From: Limnobacter sp. CACIAM 66H1
Lineage (GTDB): Bacteria > Pseudomonadota > Gammaproteobacteria > Burkholderiales > Burkholderiaceae_B
Reading direction: 5' to 3'
Assembly: GCF_001601825.1 (NCBI RefSeq)
Contig: NZ_LUJK01000009.1
Location: 1-64,000, forward strand
Length of the DNA: 64,000 nt
Both the position numbers and the translations under genes were made by a program. Shown here in pieces: positions 28,125 to 36,024 of this stretch (positions are counted from its first letter, which is position 1; the number at the start of each line of letters is the position of its first letter). The notes beneath the pieces are model-generated. The model did no database searches, was not told the origin of the DNA, and saw nothing but the letters and a program-made list of their open reading frames with translations.

Positions 28125-28699
28125 TCGGCCGGAGCCAAAGCTTTCGTTGCTATCCCCTGTGTGCCTTGAAACACGGTGGGGACTGCCATGACCTTGCGCT
28201 GTTCAACAAGTGGCTGGAACATGCCGCCATCGATCATGGTGTGGCTAAATGCCGGGTTCAATGCTGCAATGGTGTTGAAGGCTTGTACAACGTCAGGACA
28301 GTTGTGGCAGCTCAATGAAATCACGGTTTCAAAGTGACCACCATGGGCGGGTGCCTGCAAGCCTTTGATTTGTTCGATCACATCTGCTTCCACTTTGGGT
28401 GGGTGGCCGCCTACATGAAGCAGGCCGAGCAGCAGCGAGGTGAATTCATGTCCCATGGGCAAACCGGCAAAACGCACGCGGCCTTCCTCACCTTGCTTGG
28501 CAATTGAGAATGAGGGGCGCAGGTTGTAGTTGCCGTCCAGGCGCACAGACACTTTGTCTGAGCACTCCGCGATTTCTTGCACCAGCTGTTCCATATCGCG
28601 TGCCTTTTCGCTGTTGTCCAGCGAGGCCACCAATTCAATGGGGTGGCGCAGCATTTGCAGATAGGTCTTCAGTTGTTGTTTGATGTTTGCGTCGAGCAT
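28121..28699 (-). CDS. ahpF: AhpF N-terminal half: tandem thioredoxin-fold domain
   Basis: A 192-residue protein corresponding to the AhpF N-terminal domain that carries electrons to AhpC. The CxxC redox centre is Cys131/Cys134 in [15 protein letters not shown]; other family stretches are [20 protein letters not shown] and [10 protein letters not shown]. It is colinear with normal AhpF through MAVPTVF, after which a 14-base insertion (28149-28162) shifts the frame and gives an unrelated end ([11 protein letters not shown]) before a TGA. Frame restoration would read [15 protein letters not shown], as expected for an intact gene. The gene lies about 96 bases downstream of ahpC. Whether the halves work together is unknown. 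Confidence 0.92.
   Translation of the reverse strand: MLDANIKQQLKTYLQMLRHPIELVASLDNSEKARDMEQLVQEIAECSDKVSVRLDGNYNLRPSFSIAKQGEEGRVRFAGLPMGHEFTSLLLGLLHVGGHPPKVEADVIEQIKGLQAPAHGGHFETVISLSCHNCPDVVQAFNTIAALNPAFSHTMIDGGMFQPLVEQRKVMAVPTVFQGTQGIATKALAPAE
28149..28162 (-). other. 14-base insertion that splits ahpF
   Basis: Read on the minus strand, ACACAGGGGATAGC lies between CAAGGC and AACGAAAGC. Without it the frame reads [17 protein letters not shown], the normal AhpF linker length. The insertion is bordered by a GCA direct repeat, consistent with replication slippage or repair. It is too long for a usual base-calling error. Confidence 0.75.
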
Positions 28700-28742
28700 G
28701 GGGTACTCCGGGGATGTTCGTCAGATGTGTGTGAACAAGGGG

Positions 28743-28797
28743 CCGCTCCCTTGTGGGGAGCGGTTTACTGCTAAAAATTCAAAGGTAATTTGAATTT
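28743..28797 (-). terminator. Two stem-loops between ahpC and ahpF (possible attenuator)
   Basis: First in the direction of transcription, AAATTCAAA / TTTGAATTT (28775-28797) forms a 9-base AT stem starting within the ahpC stop codon and followed by TTTTTAG. Second, CCGCTCCC / GGGAGCGG (28743-28763) forms an 8-base GC stem. Together they could end part of the transcripts or protect the ahpC mRNA, giving more AhpC than AhpF, as is common for this pair. Confidence 0.55.
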
Positions 28798-29359
28798 AGA
28801 TTTTGCCAACCAGGTCCAGTGAAGGAGTCAAAGCGGCATCGCCTTCCTTCCACTTGGCAGGGCAAGCCTGGCCAGGATTCTTGGCGATGTACTGTGCGGC
28901 TTGAATCTTGCGCTTCAGTTCAGATGCGTCACGGCCAATTCCAAGGTCGTGCACTTCCATCACTTTGATCACGCCCTGTGGGTCGAGTACAAAAGTACCG
29001 CGCAGTGCCAAACCTTCTTCTTCAATCATCACGCCGAAGTTGCGTGTGATTTGACCGGTGGGGTCGCCAATCATTGGGAAGCGGATTTTGCCGATGGTTT
29101 CGGTGGCGTCGGCCCAAGCTTTGTGTGTGAAGTGGGTGTCGGTTGATACAGAGAACACTTCAACGCCCATGGCCTTCAGTTCTTCGTACTGGTCAGCCAG
29201 GTCGCCCAATTCGGTGGGGCATACGAAGGTGAAGTCAGCTGGGTAGAAGAAGAACACAGACCACTTGCCCAACACGTCGGCTTCGGTCAGGTTGATTTCT
29301 TTGCCGTTCCAGTAAGCAGTGGCTTTGAATGGCTTGATTGTGGTGTTGATCAGAGACAT
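28796..29359 (-). CDS. ahpC: Alkyl hydroperoxide reductase subunit C (typical 2-Cys peroxiredoxin)
   Basis: A 187-residue cytosolic peroxidase, the same length as E. coli AhpC. The peroxidatic Cys47 is in [10 protein letters not shown] and the resolving Cys166 in GQACPAKW. The C-terminal tail is the YF-type sensitive form region seen in AhpC1-type enzymes. It reduces hydrogen peroxide, organic hydroperoxides and peroxynitrite with electrons from AhpF. GGAGGACTTCAA-type spacing precedes the ATG at 29359. A good promoter lies at 29410-29438, with an OxyR-like region just upstream. Confidence 0.97.
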   Translation of the reverse strand: MSLINTTIKPFKATAYWNGKEINLTEADVLGKWSVFFFYPADFTFVCPTELGDLADQYEELKAMGVEVFSVSTDTHFTHKAWADATETIGKIRFPMIGDPTGQITRNFGVMIEEEGLALRGTFVLDPQGVIKVMEVHDLGIGRDASELKRKIQAAQYIAKNPGQACPAKWKEGDAALTPSLDLVGKI

Positions 29360-29409
29360 TTGAAGTCCTCCAAAAAGTTAATGAACAGTCAGTAAATTAA
29401 TTCCATGCC

Positions 29410-29438
29410 ATTGTATCGAATAAATTGTGCGATTGCAA
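29410..29438 (-). promoter_or_regulatory. Sigma-70 promoter of ahpC
   Basis: On the minus strand TTGCAA (29433-29438) and TACAAT (29410-29415) are separated by exactly 17 bases, with the -10 about 50 bases before the ahpC ATG. Confidence 0.75.
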
Positions 29439-29448
29439 AAGTTTATTG

Positions 29449-29477
29449 GATAAGATTATCAATGAAAAATGACTATC
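29449..29477 (-). promoter_or_regulatory. Possible OxyR-binding region upstream of the ahpC promoter
   Basis: GATAAGATTATC (29449-29460), a palindrome of GATAA/TTATC, and GACTATC (29471-29477) lie directly upstream of the -35 element. The elements resemble OxyR half-sites, but their spacing does not match the ATAG-N7-CTAT ladder well. Position and gene function argue for OxyR; the sequence match alone is weak. Confidence 0.35.
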
Positions 29478-29694
29478 AAGTCAATTGCTTGCTTGAATCG
29501 ACTCTAACTCTCTAATCCAAAAGGGAAAAGGGTTTTGAGGGGTTTTTTGAAGAATGATGGATGAGAATTGTTTTGAAAAAAGACTCTAAAAAAATGCTGA
29601 TTGACGAATTTCTGATGATTTTCTTGAGTGTGGTGGTGCACTGCAAAACAAACCCCGACTGTGATCGTAAACGTGTCGTCCACCACCCTAAGCA
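29478..29694. other. Intergenic stretch without a gene
   Basis: Between the ahpC control region and the TetR stop codon I see no frame with coding character. The region is A/T-rich with T- and A-runs near 29535-29600. It contains no clear terminator for the TetR gene. Confidence 0.5.
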
Positions 29695-30294
29695 TTATTT
29701 TTGATGTTGAATCAACCCCGCCCAAAGCAGATTGAACATGGTGTTCACCACCGTGGCTTTGGGCAAGTGGGGTTGAGTCAGCCACCACTTGGCCAGTTGT
29801 TCTCCTGCGCCCGACAGGGCGTGGGCGGTGGCCACAATTTCTTCTTCCGACACAATGCCTTTTAAATCGCCCAGTAGAAGGGCTATGCGGTTTACCGTGT
29901 CAAAGCGCAATTGCCCTGCGGCTTGTGCGGCTGGGCCAGCTACAGCAGCACCACTGTCGTAGAGAAATCGAAACGCATCTCGCTCAACTTCCACAAATGA
30001 AAAATAACCCTCAATACCGCCGCGCAAGCGACCCTGAAGGCCTTCACCTGTAAGGGCGCGCTCAATAATGTAACTATTCAGCACTTCTCGTGCTTTTTTC
30101 AGGCAGGCCAGATAAATGCCATCTTTGTTGCCGAACAATTTGTACACCACGGGCCGGGTCACGCCAGCCGCTCTCGCGATGTCTTCCATGGCTGTGCCTT
30201 GGTAACCCCTTTCCACAAACATCCGCTGCGCAACTTCGAGCAGTTGACGTTCTCTGTCCTCAGGTTTCATGCGGGTTTGCACTGGTTTTAACAT
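29695..30294 (-). CDS. TetR-family regulator divergent from two lipoprotein hydrolase genes
   Basis: A 199-residue TetR protein. Its DNA-binding domain shows RERQLLEVAQRMFVERGYQG, MEDIARAAGVTRPVVYKLFG and NKDGIYLACL (about 14-62). The C-terminal part is helical, with AHALSGAGEQLAKWWL near 165. A second ATG at residue 9 is possible; the first has a GAG six bases upstream. It is divergent from the 30421 gene with 126 bases between them, where an AGTTAC/GTAACT palindrome sits. Control of the hydrolase pair is inferred from this arrangement. Confidence 0.9.
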   Translation of the reverse strand: MLKPVQTRMKPEDRERQLLEVAQRMFVERGYQGTAMEDIARAAGVTRPVVYKLFGNKDGIYLACLKKAREVLNSYIIERALTGEGLQGRLRGGIEGYFSFVEVERDAFRFLYDSGAAVAGPAAQAAGQLRFDTVNRIALLLGDLKGIVSEEEIVATAHALSGAGEQLAKWWLTQPHLPKATVVNTMFNLLWAGLIQHQK

Positions 30295-30362
30295 TGTTAA
30301 CTCGTTGAATTTACTATGGAAAAACTACACTAGACGTATTACAACTTCATAAATTAATCTCT

Positions 30363-30380
30363 AGTTACAGTAATGTAACT
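30363..30380. promoter_or_regulatory. Candidate TetR operator before the hydrolase pair
   Basis: AGTTAC and GTAACT are separated by six bases (AGTAAT), forming an 18-base inverted repeat about 40 bases before the ATG at 30421. Its size and place fit a TetR dimer site. Confidence 0.5.
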
Positions 30381-30420
30381 TAAGGGTCGAACACAAGGCC
30401 CCACGTACAAAGAGAGAGAC

Positions 30421-32874
30421 ATGAGGACGACAAACCGGGTTGGGGCCATTGTATTGGCTTGGGCTTTGCTATTGGGTGGGTGCATGGGCGATTCAGCATC
30501 GCCGCAGGCTGACAACCCCACCATCACCAATCCCAATGAGGAGGAACCCGACACGCCGGTGGATCCGGAAGATCCAGACAACCCTGGCGATGGCGGGGGT
30601 GACGATGGTGGCGGGGGTGTTGAGCCTCCCTTGTTTCCTAAAGACCCTGTGGTACGAACTGAGCCAGCCGGCACCGGCGCTGCGCCAGCGGGTGCCGAGC
30701 GCTGTGATCCGCTGGACCCGGCCTACTGTCTGTTCCCATTTCCGAACAATTACTTCACAACCGCAGACACGCAAACCGACACCAAGATGCGGGTGAATTT
30801 GAATGCATTGGCCATGCCCAAGAACATTGCGGGCAAGCCCATCGATCCCACTGACTGGAATCGCAATGACGGGTTTTCTCCCGGTCAACCTATTCTGACG
30901 CGTGTACCCGGGCTTGATTTGCAAAAAACGGGTGCAGTGCCCATTACCAATATCGAAGCGAGTTTGCAGCGCAATCAGCCGATTGTGCTGATTGACACCT
31001 TGACTTTGAAGAAACAATTGATTTGGGCTGAACTGGACGCCAACATCACCCAGGGCCGTTTGAGCTTGCCCAACGCAGATCCTGGCCCCGCGTTGGTCAT
31101 TCGGGTGGCCAAAAATCTGGAACCGGGGCGACGTTACATCGTGGCCATGCGAAATCTGAAAAACAGTGCTGGCGACACCCTACAGCCCAACCCGGTATTC
31201 AAGGCGTACCGGGATGGCACACCGCTGGCGAACGCTGCGCAAAATGCCCGCAAACCGCTGATGGAAAATATTTTCAGCGTGCTGAACCTGGCGGGTGTTG
31301 AACGTGAAAATCTCTACCTTGCATGGGACTTCACTGTCGCATCAGAAAGGAACCTGACTGAACGCCTGATTCATGCGCGTGATGTGTCCATCGAAGCGAC
31401 AGCCTCGCAATCGCCCAACTTTACGATTGATGCAGTGATTGAGAATCCGGAGAACGGATCAGCCAGTGAAATTACCGCAAGACGAATTCGTGGTCACATT
31501 GATGTGCCATGTTTTCTCACCAGCCCGAATTGTTTGTCGGGTGGCACTTACAACTATCCGCTGGTGCCCACTGGCAGCCCGGCCACAGCCCTGCCGCAGC
31601 GAAACCCCCTGACGCCAAATGCCAGCGTGCCGTTCATTTGCTCCATTGCGCGCAAAAACCTGGACACGGGTGAACCTGCGCGCGCGTCCTTGTATGGTCA
31701 TGGTTTGCTGGGCTCTCGCGATGAAGGCAACACCTATGATTTGAATGTGCGCATGATGGCCGAGCGCCACAATTTCCTGTTCTGCATGGTGGATTGGGCC
31801 GGCTTGGCCACGGGCAATCAGCCTGATGATCCCGATGACAATCGCAAATACGATCCCTTCTGGGATGCGGCGGGCGGTGATTTGGCCAGTACGGTGTTGA
31901 TGTTGACGGACTTCAGCGGCTTCAATCGCCTCACCGATCGGTTGCAACAGGGCTTTTTGAACTTCACGATGTTGGGTCGGGCCATGATTTCCGAGAATGG
32001 ATTTTGTACTCACCCCGCTTTTCAGAAAGAGGGCAAATGCCTGATTAACCGCAGCGAATTGTTTTACGACGGCAATTCGCAAGGCGGCATCAATGGTGGA
32101 CCTGTCACAGCGATTTCGCCGGACATTCAAGCCGCAACGTTGGGTGTACCGGGCATGGCTTACTCCACCTTGTTGCAACGCTCCGTGGATTTTGCACCCT
32201 ACGCCCCAGCGTTTTACGAGGCTTATCCCGCTTCGCTGGATCAGCAATTCATTCTCTCGCTGATTCAGATGTTGTGGGATCGGGGTGAGAACAATGGTTA
32301 CGCCTGGAGTTTGGCCCCAGGTCGGGAGTTGCCTGGCACGCGACCCAACAAGCGTGTATTGCTGATCCCCGCATTTGCTGATCACCAGGTGTATATGAAC
32401 ACTGCGGAAATCATGGCGAGAACCATAGAGGCGCCATTGCAATGCCCCGCCGTGGTGGGTGGTCCTTCCGCTCAGCGCGGGCCTGCGGTGCTCAAGCAGG
32501 CCCACCCTGCTGTGCGTGCCGAACAGGAGCAGTTTCCGAATGTGTCTTTCGGGCGCAGGCACCCCGATGATCATCCGTATTTCGGTTTGCCATGCATCAA
32601 AAAGTATCCGCATGCAGGCAATGCGCTCACCGTGTGGGACAGCGGCCCCATGACGAATGCCGATGGTTCTGCGAATCCCAATGGCAGTGCGCCGCCGCCG
32701 CTGGACAACCGACCCATGACCACAGGTTATGGTGCCGATCCGCACGGTCACCCCCGCAACGAAGAAAAAAACATGGACATGAAGTCTGCGTTCTTGAAAA
32801 AGCAGGGTGCGTTGATTGATGTGTGCAATGGCATGCCATGCACGTCTCGCGGGTTCAACCCGTCGTTGAAGTAA
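30421..32874 (+). CDS. Secreted lipoprotein with alpha/beta-hydrolase (esterase-like) domain
   Basis: An 817-residue protein. The signal peptide ends in LLLGGC (lipid Cys at 21) and is followed by an acidic, Pro/Gly-rich linker (about 22-75), suggesting tethering to the outer membrane with an exposed enzyme. The nucleophile elbow is GNSQGG at 551-556 (Ser553). LYGHGLLGSRDEGNTYDLN near 420 is a likely oxyanion-hole region, and FADHQVYM near 655 could supply acid or His residues. Several cysteines occur in pairs. The overall layout resembles bacterial lipase-like lipoproteins with a long N-terminal beta region. RBS-like GAGAGA precedes the ATG. Substrate is unknown; its pairing with a ceramidase-like gene suggests lipids. 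Confidence 0.78.
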   Translation: MRTTNRVGAIVLAWALLLGGCMGDSASPQADNPTITNPNEEEPDTPVDPEDPDNPGDGGGDDGGGGVEPPLFPKDPVVRTEPAGTGAAPAGAERCDPLDPAYCLFPFPNNYFTTADTQTDTKMRVNLNALAMPKNIAGKPIDPTDWNRNDGFSPGQPILTRVPGLDLQKTGAVPITNIEASLQRNQPIVLIDTLTLKKQLIWAELDANITQGRLSLPNADPGPALVIRVAKNLEPGRRYIVAMRNLKNSAGDTLQPNPVFKAYRDGTPLANAAQNARKPLMENIFSVLNLAGVERENLYLAWDFTVASERNLTERLIHARDVSIEATASQSPNFTIDAVIENPENGSASEITARRIRGHIDVPCFLTSPNCLSGGTYNYPLVPTGSPATALPQRNPLTPNASVPFICSIARKNLDTGEPARASLYGHGLLGSRDEGNTYDLNVRMMAERHNFLFCMVDWAGLATGNQPDDPDDNRKYDPFWDAAGGDLASTVLMLTDFSGFNRLTDRLQQGFLNFTMLGRAMISENGFCTHPAFQKEGKCLINRSELFYDGNSQGGINGGPVTAISPDIQAATLGVPGMAYSTLLQRSVDFAPYAPAFYEAYPASLDQQFILSLIQMLWDRGENNGYAWSLAPGRELPGTRPNKRVLLIPAFADHQVYMNTAEIMARTIEAPLQCPAVVGGPSAQRGPAVLKQAHPAVRAEQEQFPNVSFGRRHPDDHPYFGLPCIKKYPHAGNALTVWDSGPMTNADGSANPNGSAPPPLDNRPMTTGYGADPHGHPRNEEKNMDMKSAFLKKQGALIDVCNGMPCTSRGFNPSLK

Positions 32875-32883
32875 GGGGCCGCA

Positions 32884-34491
32884 ATGATCAAAACAATTCG
32901 ATGGGTTGCCTTGTTTCAGTGCTTCTTGTTATCGGCCTGTTTGAATTCCGGCAACGATTCAGTGACTGCCTCGCGAACTGACACCAATGAAAACGACCCA
33001 CCTGTGATCGTGGATCCACCCCCTGGAAACGGTGGTGGCAATGGTGGCGGCAACGGTGGCGGTAATCCGAACTTGCTCGACACTTCCCAATTTCGTGCAG
33101 CTTCGGCCAAACGAAACATTGACCCGACTCCCGCACAAATTCAGGGTGTGGTCACCAGCAGCACGCCGGTGGTTGGCAAGCTGCAACAATTCAATCTGGG
33201 CGGGTATGGCGGGTTTGCATTCAACGGACCGCAAGACCTTGTGAACTTCGATATCGGCGGGCCACCCGCCAACGGAATCGGCGATGGCACTTTTGTGCGT
33301 GTGTTTGTGCTGGAGGGGCAGGCTGAGCCTGCGAACCGGGTGGTGTTTGTCACCATCGACGCGATAGGTGCGGGCAATGTGATTCAAAACAAACTGAAAG
33401 CCGCCGTAGCTCAGGCTGCCAGTGTCCCACCCAACAATGTATTGTTTGCACAAACCCATTCGCACTCCGGTGCCGATCTGCAGGGTTTGTGGGGTGGAGT
33501 ACCCGCCAGTTGGTTGAATTGTGAGAAGGCTGACCCTGCGCAGGCATGTGACCCGGCTTTGAAAGGTGGCCTGTACCAATTGGCCGCCGAAGCCACGGCT
33601 GAGGCTGTGGCCAACTTGAAGCCAGCCTATATTGATTTCGCGCAAACTGCACTGGAAGGCGAAGCGCGCTTGAACAACTTCCGGCGATGTGATCCGGATG
33701 ATTCCAGAATTCCCGACCCGACGCTTACTTTGCTGCAGGCCCGCACTGCCCGAGGTGAGGTGTTGGGCTCTGTGTTGAACTATGCCGCACACCCCACTGT
33801 ATTGAATTCCAGCAACCGCCTGGTGCACACCGACTGGGTGGGAGGAGCGCTGCGCTTGCTGGAGCGAAACTTCGATTCAACAGTGTTGTTCTACAACGGT
33901 GCGATTGCAGATGCATCGCCCCGTGCGCCCGCTGCGGAAGACCCCTATGAAAGGGCAAACGCCATGGGCGTGTCAGTGGCGCAAGCCGCGATGAATGCCT
34001 TGCCTGGTCGCAAAAAGGTAGAGGGTGGTTTGCTGGTGAATCATGCCACCGCATTTCTTCCGGTGACCAACCCGCTGTTCGTGGGGGCAGGCGGCCTGCG
34101 AAGTTTCAATGGCTATTACAACTTCACCCCGCTGGGCGAGGAACTTGCAGCCAATATTCCGGGGTTCGAGAACTTGCCGCAGGTGGCTTTGTATGCGGAA
34201 ACGCCGGTCAGCCGAATTCAATTGGGGCAGGGCGAGGGCAAGGTGCTGGAGCTGGTCACCATTCCTGGCGAAGGCTCCAAAGGCATGGCTGACTCCATTC
34301 GTGCGCGAAGCGAAAACCCCATGATGTTGCTGGGCCTGACCCACAATTCATTGGGATATATCTTGACGGAAAATGAGTTTGGCAACGGCTTGTTTGAATG
34401 CCAATCGTTTTATGAGGAGACTGTGTCGCTGGGGCCTTTTACAACCCCAGCGTTGAATTTGCAGGCTTACGATCCGCTGTTTGCGCAATAA
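32884..34491 (+). CDS. Neutral/alkaline ceramidase-like lipoprotein
   Basis: A 535-residue protein with a signal peptide and lipobox LSAC (Cys19), a Gly/Asn-rich linker (about 48-63), and a domain of the neutral/alkaline non-lysosomal ceramidase family. Zinc-site candidates are THSHSG at 191-196 and AAHP with His303; NGAIADASPR near 338-347 aligns with the G-D-x-S-P region of the family. Such enzymes cleave N-acyl bonds of ceramide, but bacterial homologues may use other N-acyl lipids. It is shorter than Pseudomonas ceramidase (about 670 residues) and lacks a clear C-terminal beta-sandwich. It follows the esterase gene by 9 bases and is in the same unit. Confidence 0.82.
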   Translation: MIKTIRWVALFQCFLLSACLNSGNDSVTASRTDTNENDPPVIVDPPPGNGGGNGGGNGGGNPNLLDTSQFRAASAKRNIDPTPAQIQGVVTSSTPVVGKLQQFNLGGYGGFAFNGPQDLVNFDIGGPPANGIGDGTFVRVFVLEGQAEPANRVVFVTIDAIGAGNVIQNKLKAAVAQAASVPPNNVLFAQTHSHSGADLQGLWGGVPASWLNCEKADPAQACDPALKGGLYQLAAEATAEAVANLKPAYIDFAQTALEGEARLNNFRRCDPDDSRIPDPTLTLLQARTARGEVLGSVLNYAAHPTVLNSSNRLVHTDWVGGALRLLERNFDSTVLFYNGAIADASPRAPAAEDPYERANAMGVSVAQAAMNALPGRKKVEGGLLVNHATAFLPVTNPLFVGAGGLRSFNGYYNFTPLGEELAANIPGFENLPQVALYAETPVSRIQLGQGEGKVLELVTIPGEGSKGMADSIRARSENPMMLLGLTHNSLGYILTENEFGNGLFECQSFYEETVSLGPFTTPALNLQAYDPLFAQ

Positions 34492-34504
34492 GCCTCATCA
34501 AGGT

Positions 34505-34789
34505 TTAGAACTTGGACTTGGCCTTGTCAAAGGCCTCTTTGATGCTGTCCCAAGCGCTGTTCGCACCTTCTTTCAAGCTGTCGAAGGCTTCAGCGCTGGC
34601 GCCCTTGAGCTCTTCCAGTTTTGAGCGGCCCTGCGCCAGCTTGGCTTCCAGTGCATCGATTGATTCGTTCAACTCTTTTTTGGCGTCAGCAGATTTACCG
34701 TCGGCTTTGGCCTTGAGTTTGTCCAGGTCTGCTTTCCATTCGTCCAGTTGGGCGTTCAGCTTGGCCTTGTAGTGTTCGAGGTCTGCCAT
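34505..34789 (-). CDS. Small charged coiled-coil protein
   Basis: A 94-residue soluble protein that is almost wholly helical: KAKLNAQLDEWKADLDKLKA and repeated Leu/Ala/Lys/Glu heptads. It has no signal peptide and no cysteine, and its last 30 residues (FDSLKEGANSAWDSIKEAFD) form an amphipathic 11-residue pattern like that of apolipoproteins or LEA-like proteins. GGAG precedes the ATG. Similar small proteins are common in Burkholderiales and their function is unknown. It converges on the ceramidase-like gene. Confidence 0.8.
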   Translation of the reverse strand: MADLEHYKAKLNAQLDEWKADLDKLKAKADGKSADAKKELNESIDALEAKLAQGRSKLEELKGASAEAFDSLKEGANSAWDSIKEAFDKAKSKF

Positions 34790-34970
34790 GTGTGTACTCC
34801 TTCATGTTGAATTACTCGAGGTGTCAGGGTAACGTCACTTTGTGACCCGACGTTGACCAAAACCCAGAGTCATTCCTCTAAAACACGTTTCCGTCACTGG
34901 AAAATGCTTATGATGTTGCTATCTGCAAATAGCGCACATTTTTGCCGGGCAGTTTTTGGCGGTCCTCACC

Positions 34971-35873
34971 ATGTCTTTGTTTGAAACCACAGAAGTTCTG
35001 GTTTTCTTCAACGTGCTGTTGCAGCAGTTGGGCGCACCTGTGCCTGCCGTGCCCACCATGATCTTGTCAGCCAGTTTGTCAGGGCAGTGGTCGGGTATTT
35101 TCTTGCTGGCAGTGATTGCAACTTCTGCGTCCTTGATTGCTGACTGGATTTGGTACATCGCGGGTCGTTACTACGGCTACCGGGTCCTCTCCATACTGTG
35201 TAAATTGTCCATTAACCCTGAATCGTGTGTCAGCCAAACTGAATCCCGTTTTCGCGTGTGGGGTCCTTGGTCACTGGTGGTCGCCAAGTTCATTCCCGGG
35301 TTTTCCACGGTGGCGCCTCCCATTGCAGGCGCTGTGAAAATGTCCATTCTCAAGTTCACGATTGCCTCGGCTGTGGGCGCGTTTTTGTGGGCCATGGCTG
35401 CCCTGTTGGCTGGCTGGTTGTTTCAGGATCAGGTCAATGCAGTGTTTGCAGCTTTGCAGGACAATCTTTTCATTGTGGGTGTGGTGGCCGCACTGATTTG
35501 CGCGTTCTGGCTGATGTGGAAGTTGGCCCGCCGCGATGCATTTCAGGCGCGCTTGAAAATGCCCAAAGTGCCCGCCGATGAAGTGCTGGCTTTGGTCAAA
35601 ACCGGTCATTCCAATCTACGGCTCGTCGATCTGCGGCCCGCCATAGTTCAGGAAGCCGAGCCATTGGCAGGCTGGTTACCCGCCAACGCCGAAAGCGCTT
35701 TGGCCGCAGCCCGCGCCTGGCCCAAAACTGACTTGATCGTGACCATGTGTGCTTGTCCTGATGATGTCAGTGCCGCCCATGTGGCTGGCCTTTTGCGCAA
35801 ACAGGGTTACAGGCAGGCCAAAGCGCTGGAAGGTGGTTACGAGGCCTGGTTGGCCATCAAGCAATCCGATTAA
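34971..35873 (+). CDS. DedA-family membrane protein fused to a rhodanese-like domain
   Basis: A 300-residue fusion. Residues 1-190 form a DedA (SNARE-associated) membrane domain with the signature RFRVWGPWSLVVAKFIPGFS followed by TVAPPIAGAVKMS and a final helix near 170-185. Residues about 200-300 form a rhodanese-like domain with a candidate active Cys in TMCACPDDVSA and the end motif LEGGYEAWL. DedA proteins are implicated in undecaprenyl-phosphate and lipid flipping and in membrane homeostasis; the fused domain may bind or transfer sulphur or act as a sensor. The ATG at 34971 is used; an upstream TTG (34956) has no support. Confidence 0.88.
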   Translation: MSLFETTEVLVFFNVLLQQLGAPVPAVPTMILSASLSGQWSGIFLLAVIATSASLIADWIWYIAGRYYGYRVLSILCKLSINPESCVSQTESRFRVWGPWSLVVAKFIPGFSTVAPPIAGAVKMSILKFTIASAVGAFLWAMAALLAGWLFQDQVNAVFAALQDNLFIVGVVAALICAFWLMWKLARRDAFQARLKMPKVPADEVLALVKTGHSNLRLVDLRPAIVQEAEPLAGWLPANAESALAAARAWPKTDLIVTMCACPDDVSAAHVAGLLRKQGYRQAKALEGGYEAWLAIKQSD

Positions 35874-36024
35874 TCGCAAGAATGAAGCGCTATCTGGCCA
35901 CTGGCGCAACAATCCTCATCGAACTTAAATCGATTTACTGTAACCTTTGTGAATTGTTTAGCGTAATAAGTCTTGTTGTTTTCTTTTATATCCCAATTCT
36001 TCAATTTCATTACGGAACTTGACC

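Noticed and set aside
31459-32751. 430-codon minus-strand frame
   Set aside because: It lies wholly opposite the esterase-like lipoprotein gene, whose signal peptide, lipobox and GNSQGG motif support the plus strand; the antisense protein is Arg/His/Ile-rich without motifs.
35938-35955. Possible Pho box (CTGTAAC-N4-GTGAATT) before phnD
   Set aside because: Only the first half-site resembles CTGTCAT and the second half differs at most positions; not strong enough to list.
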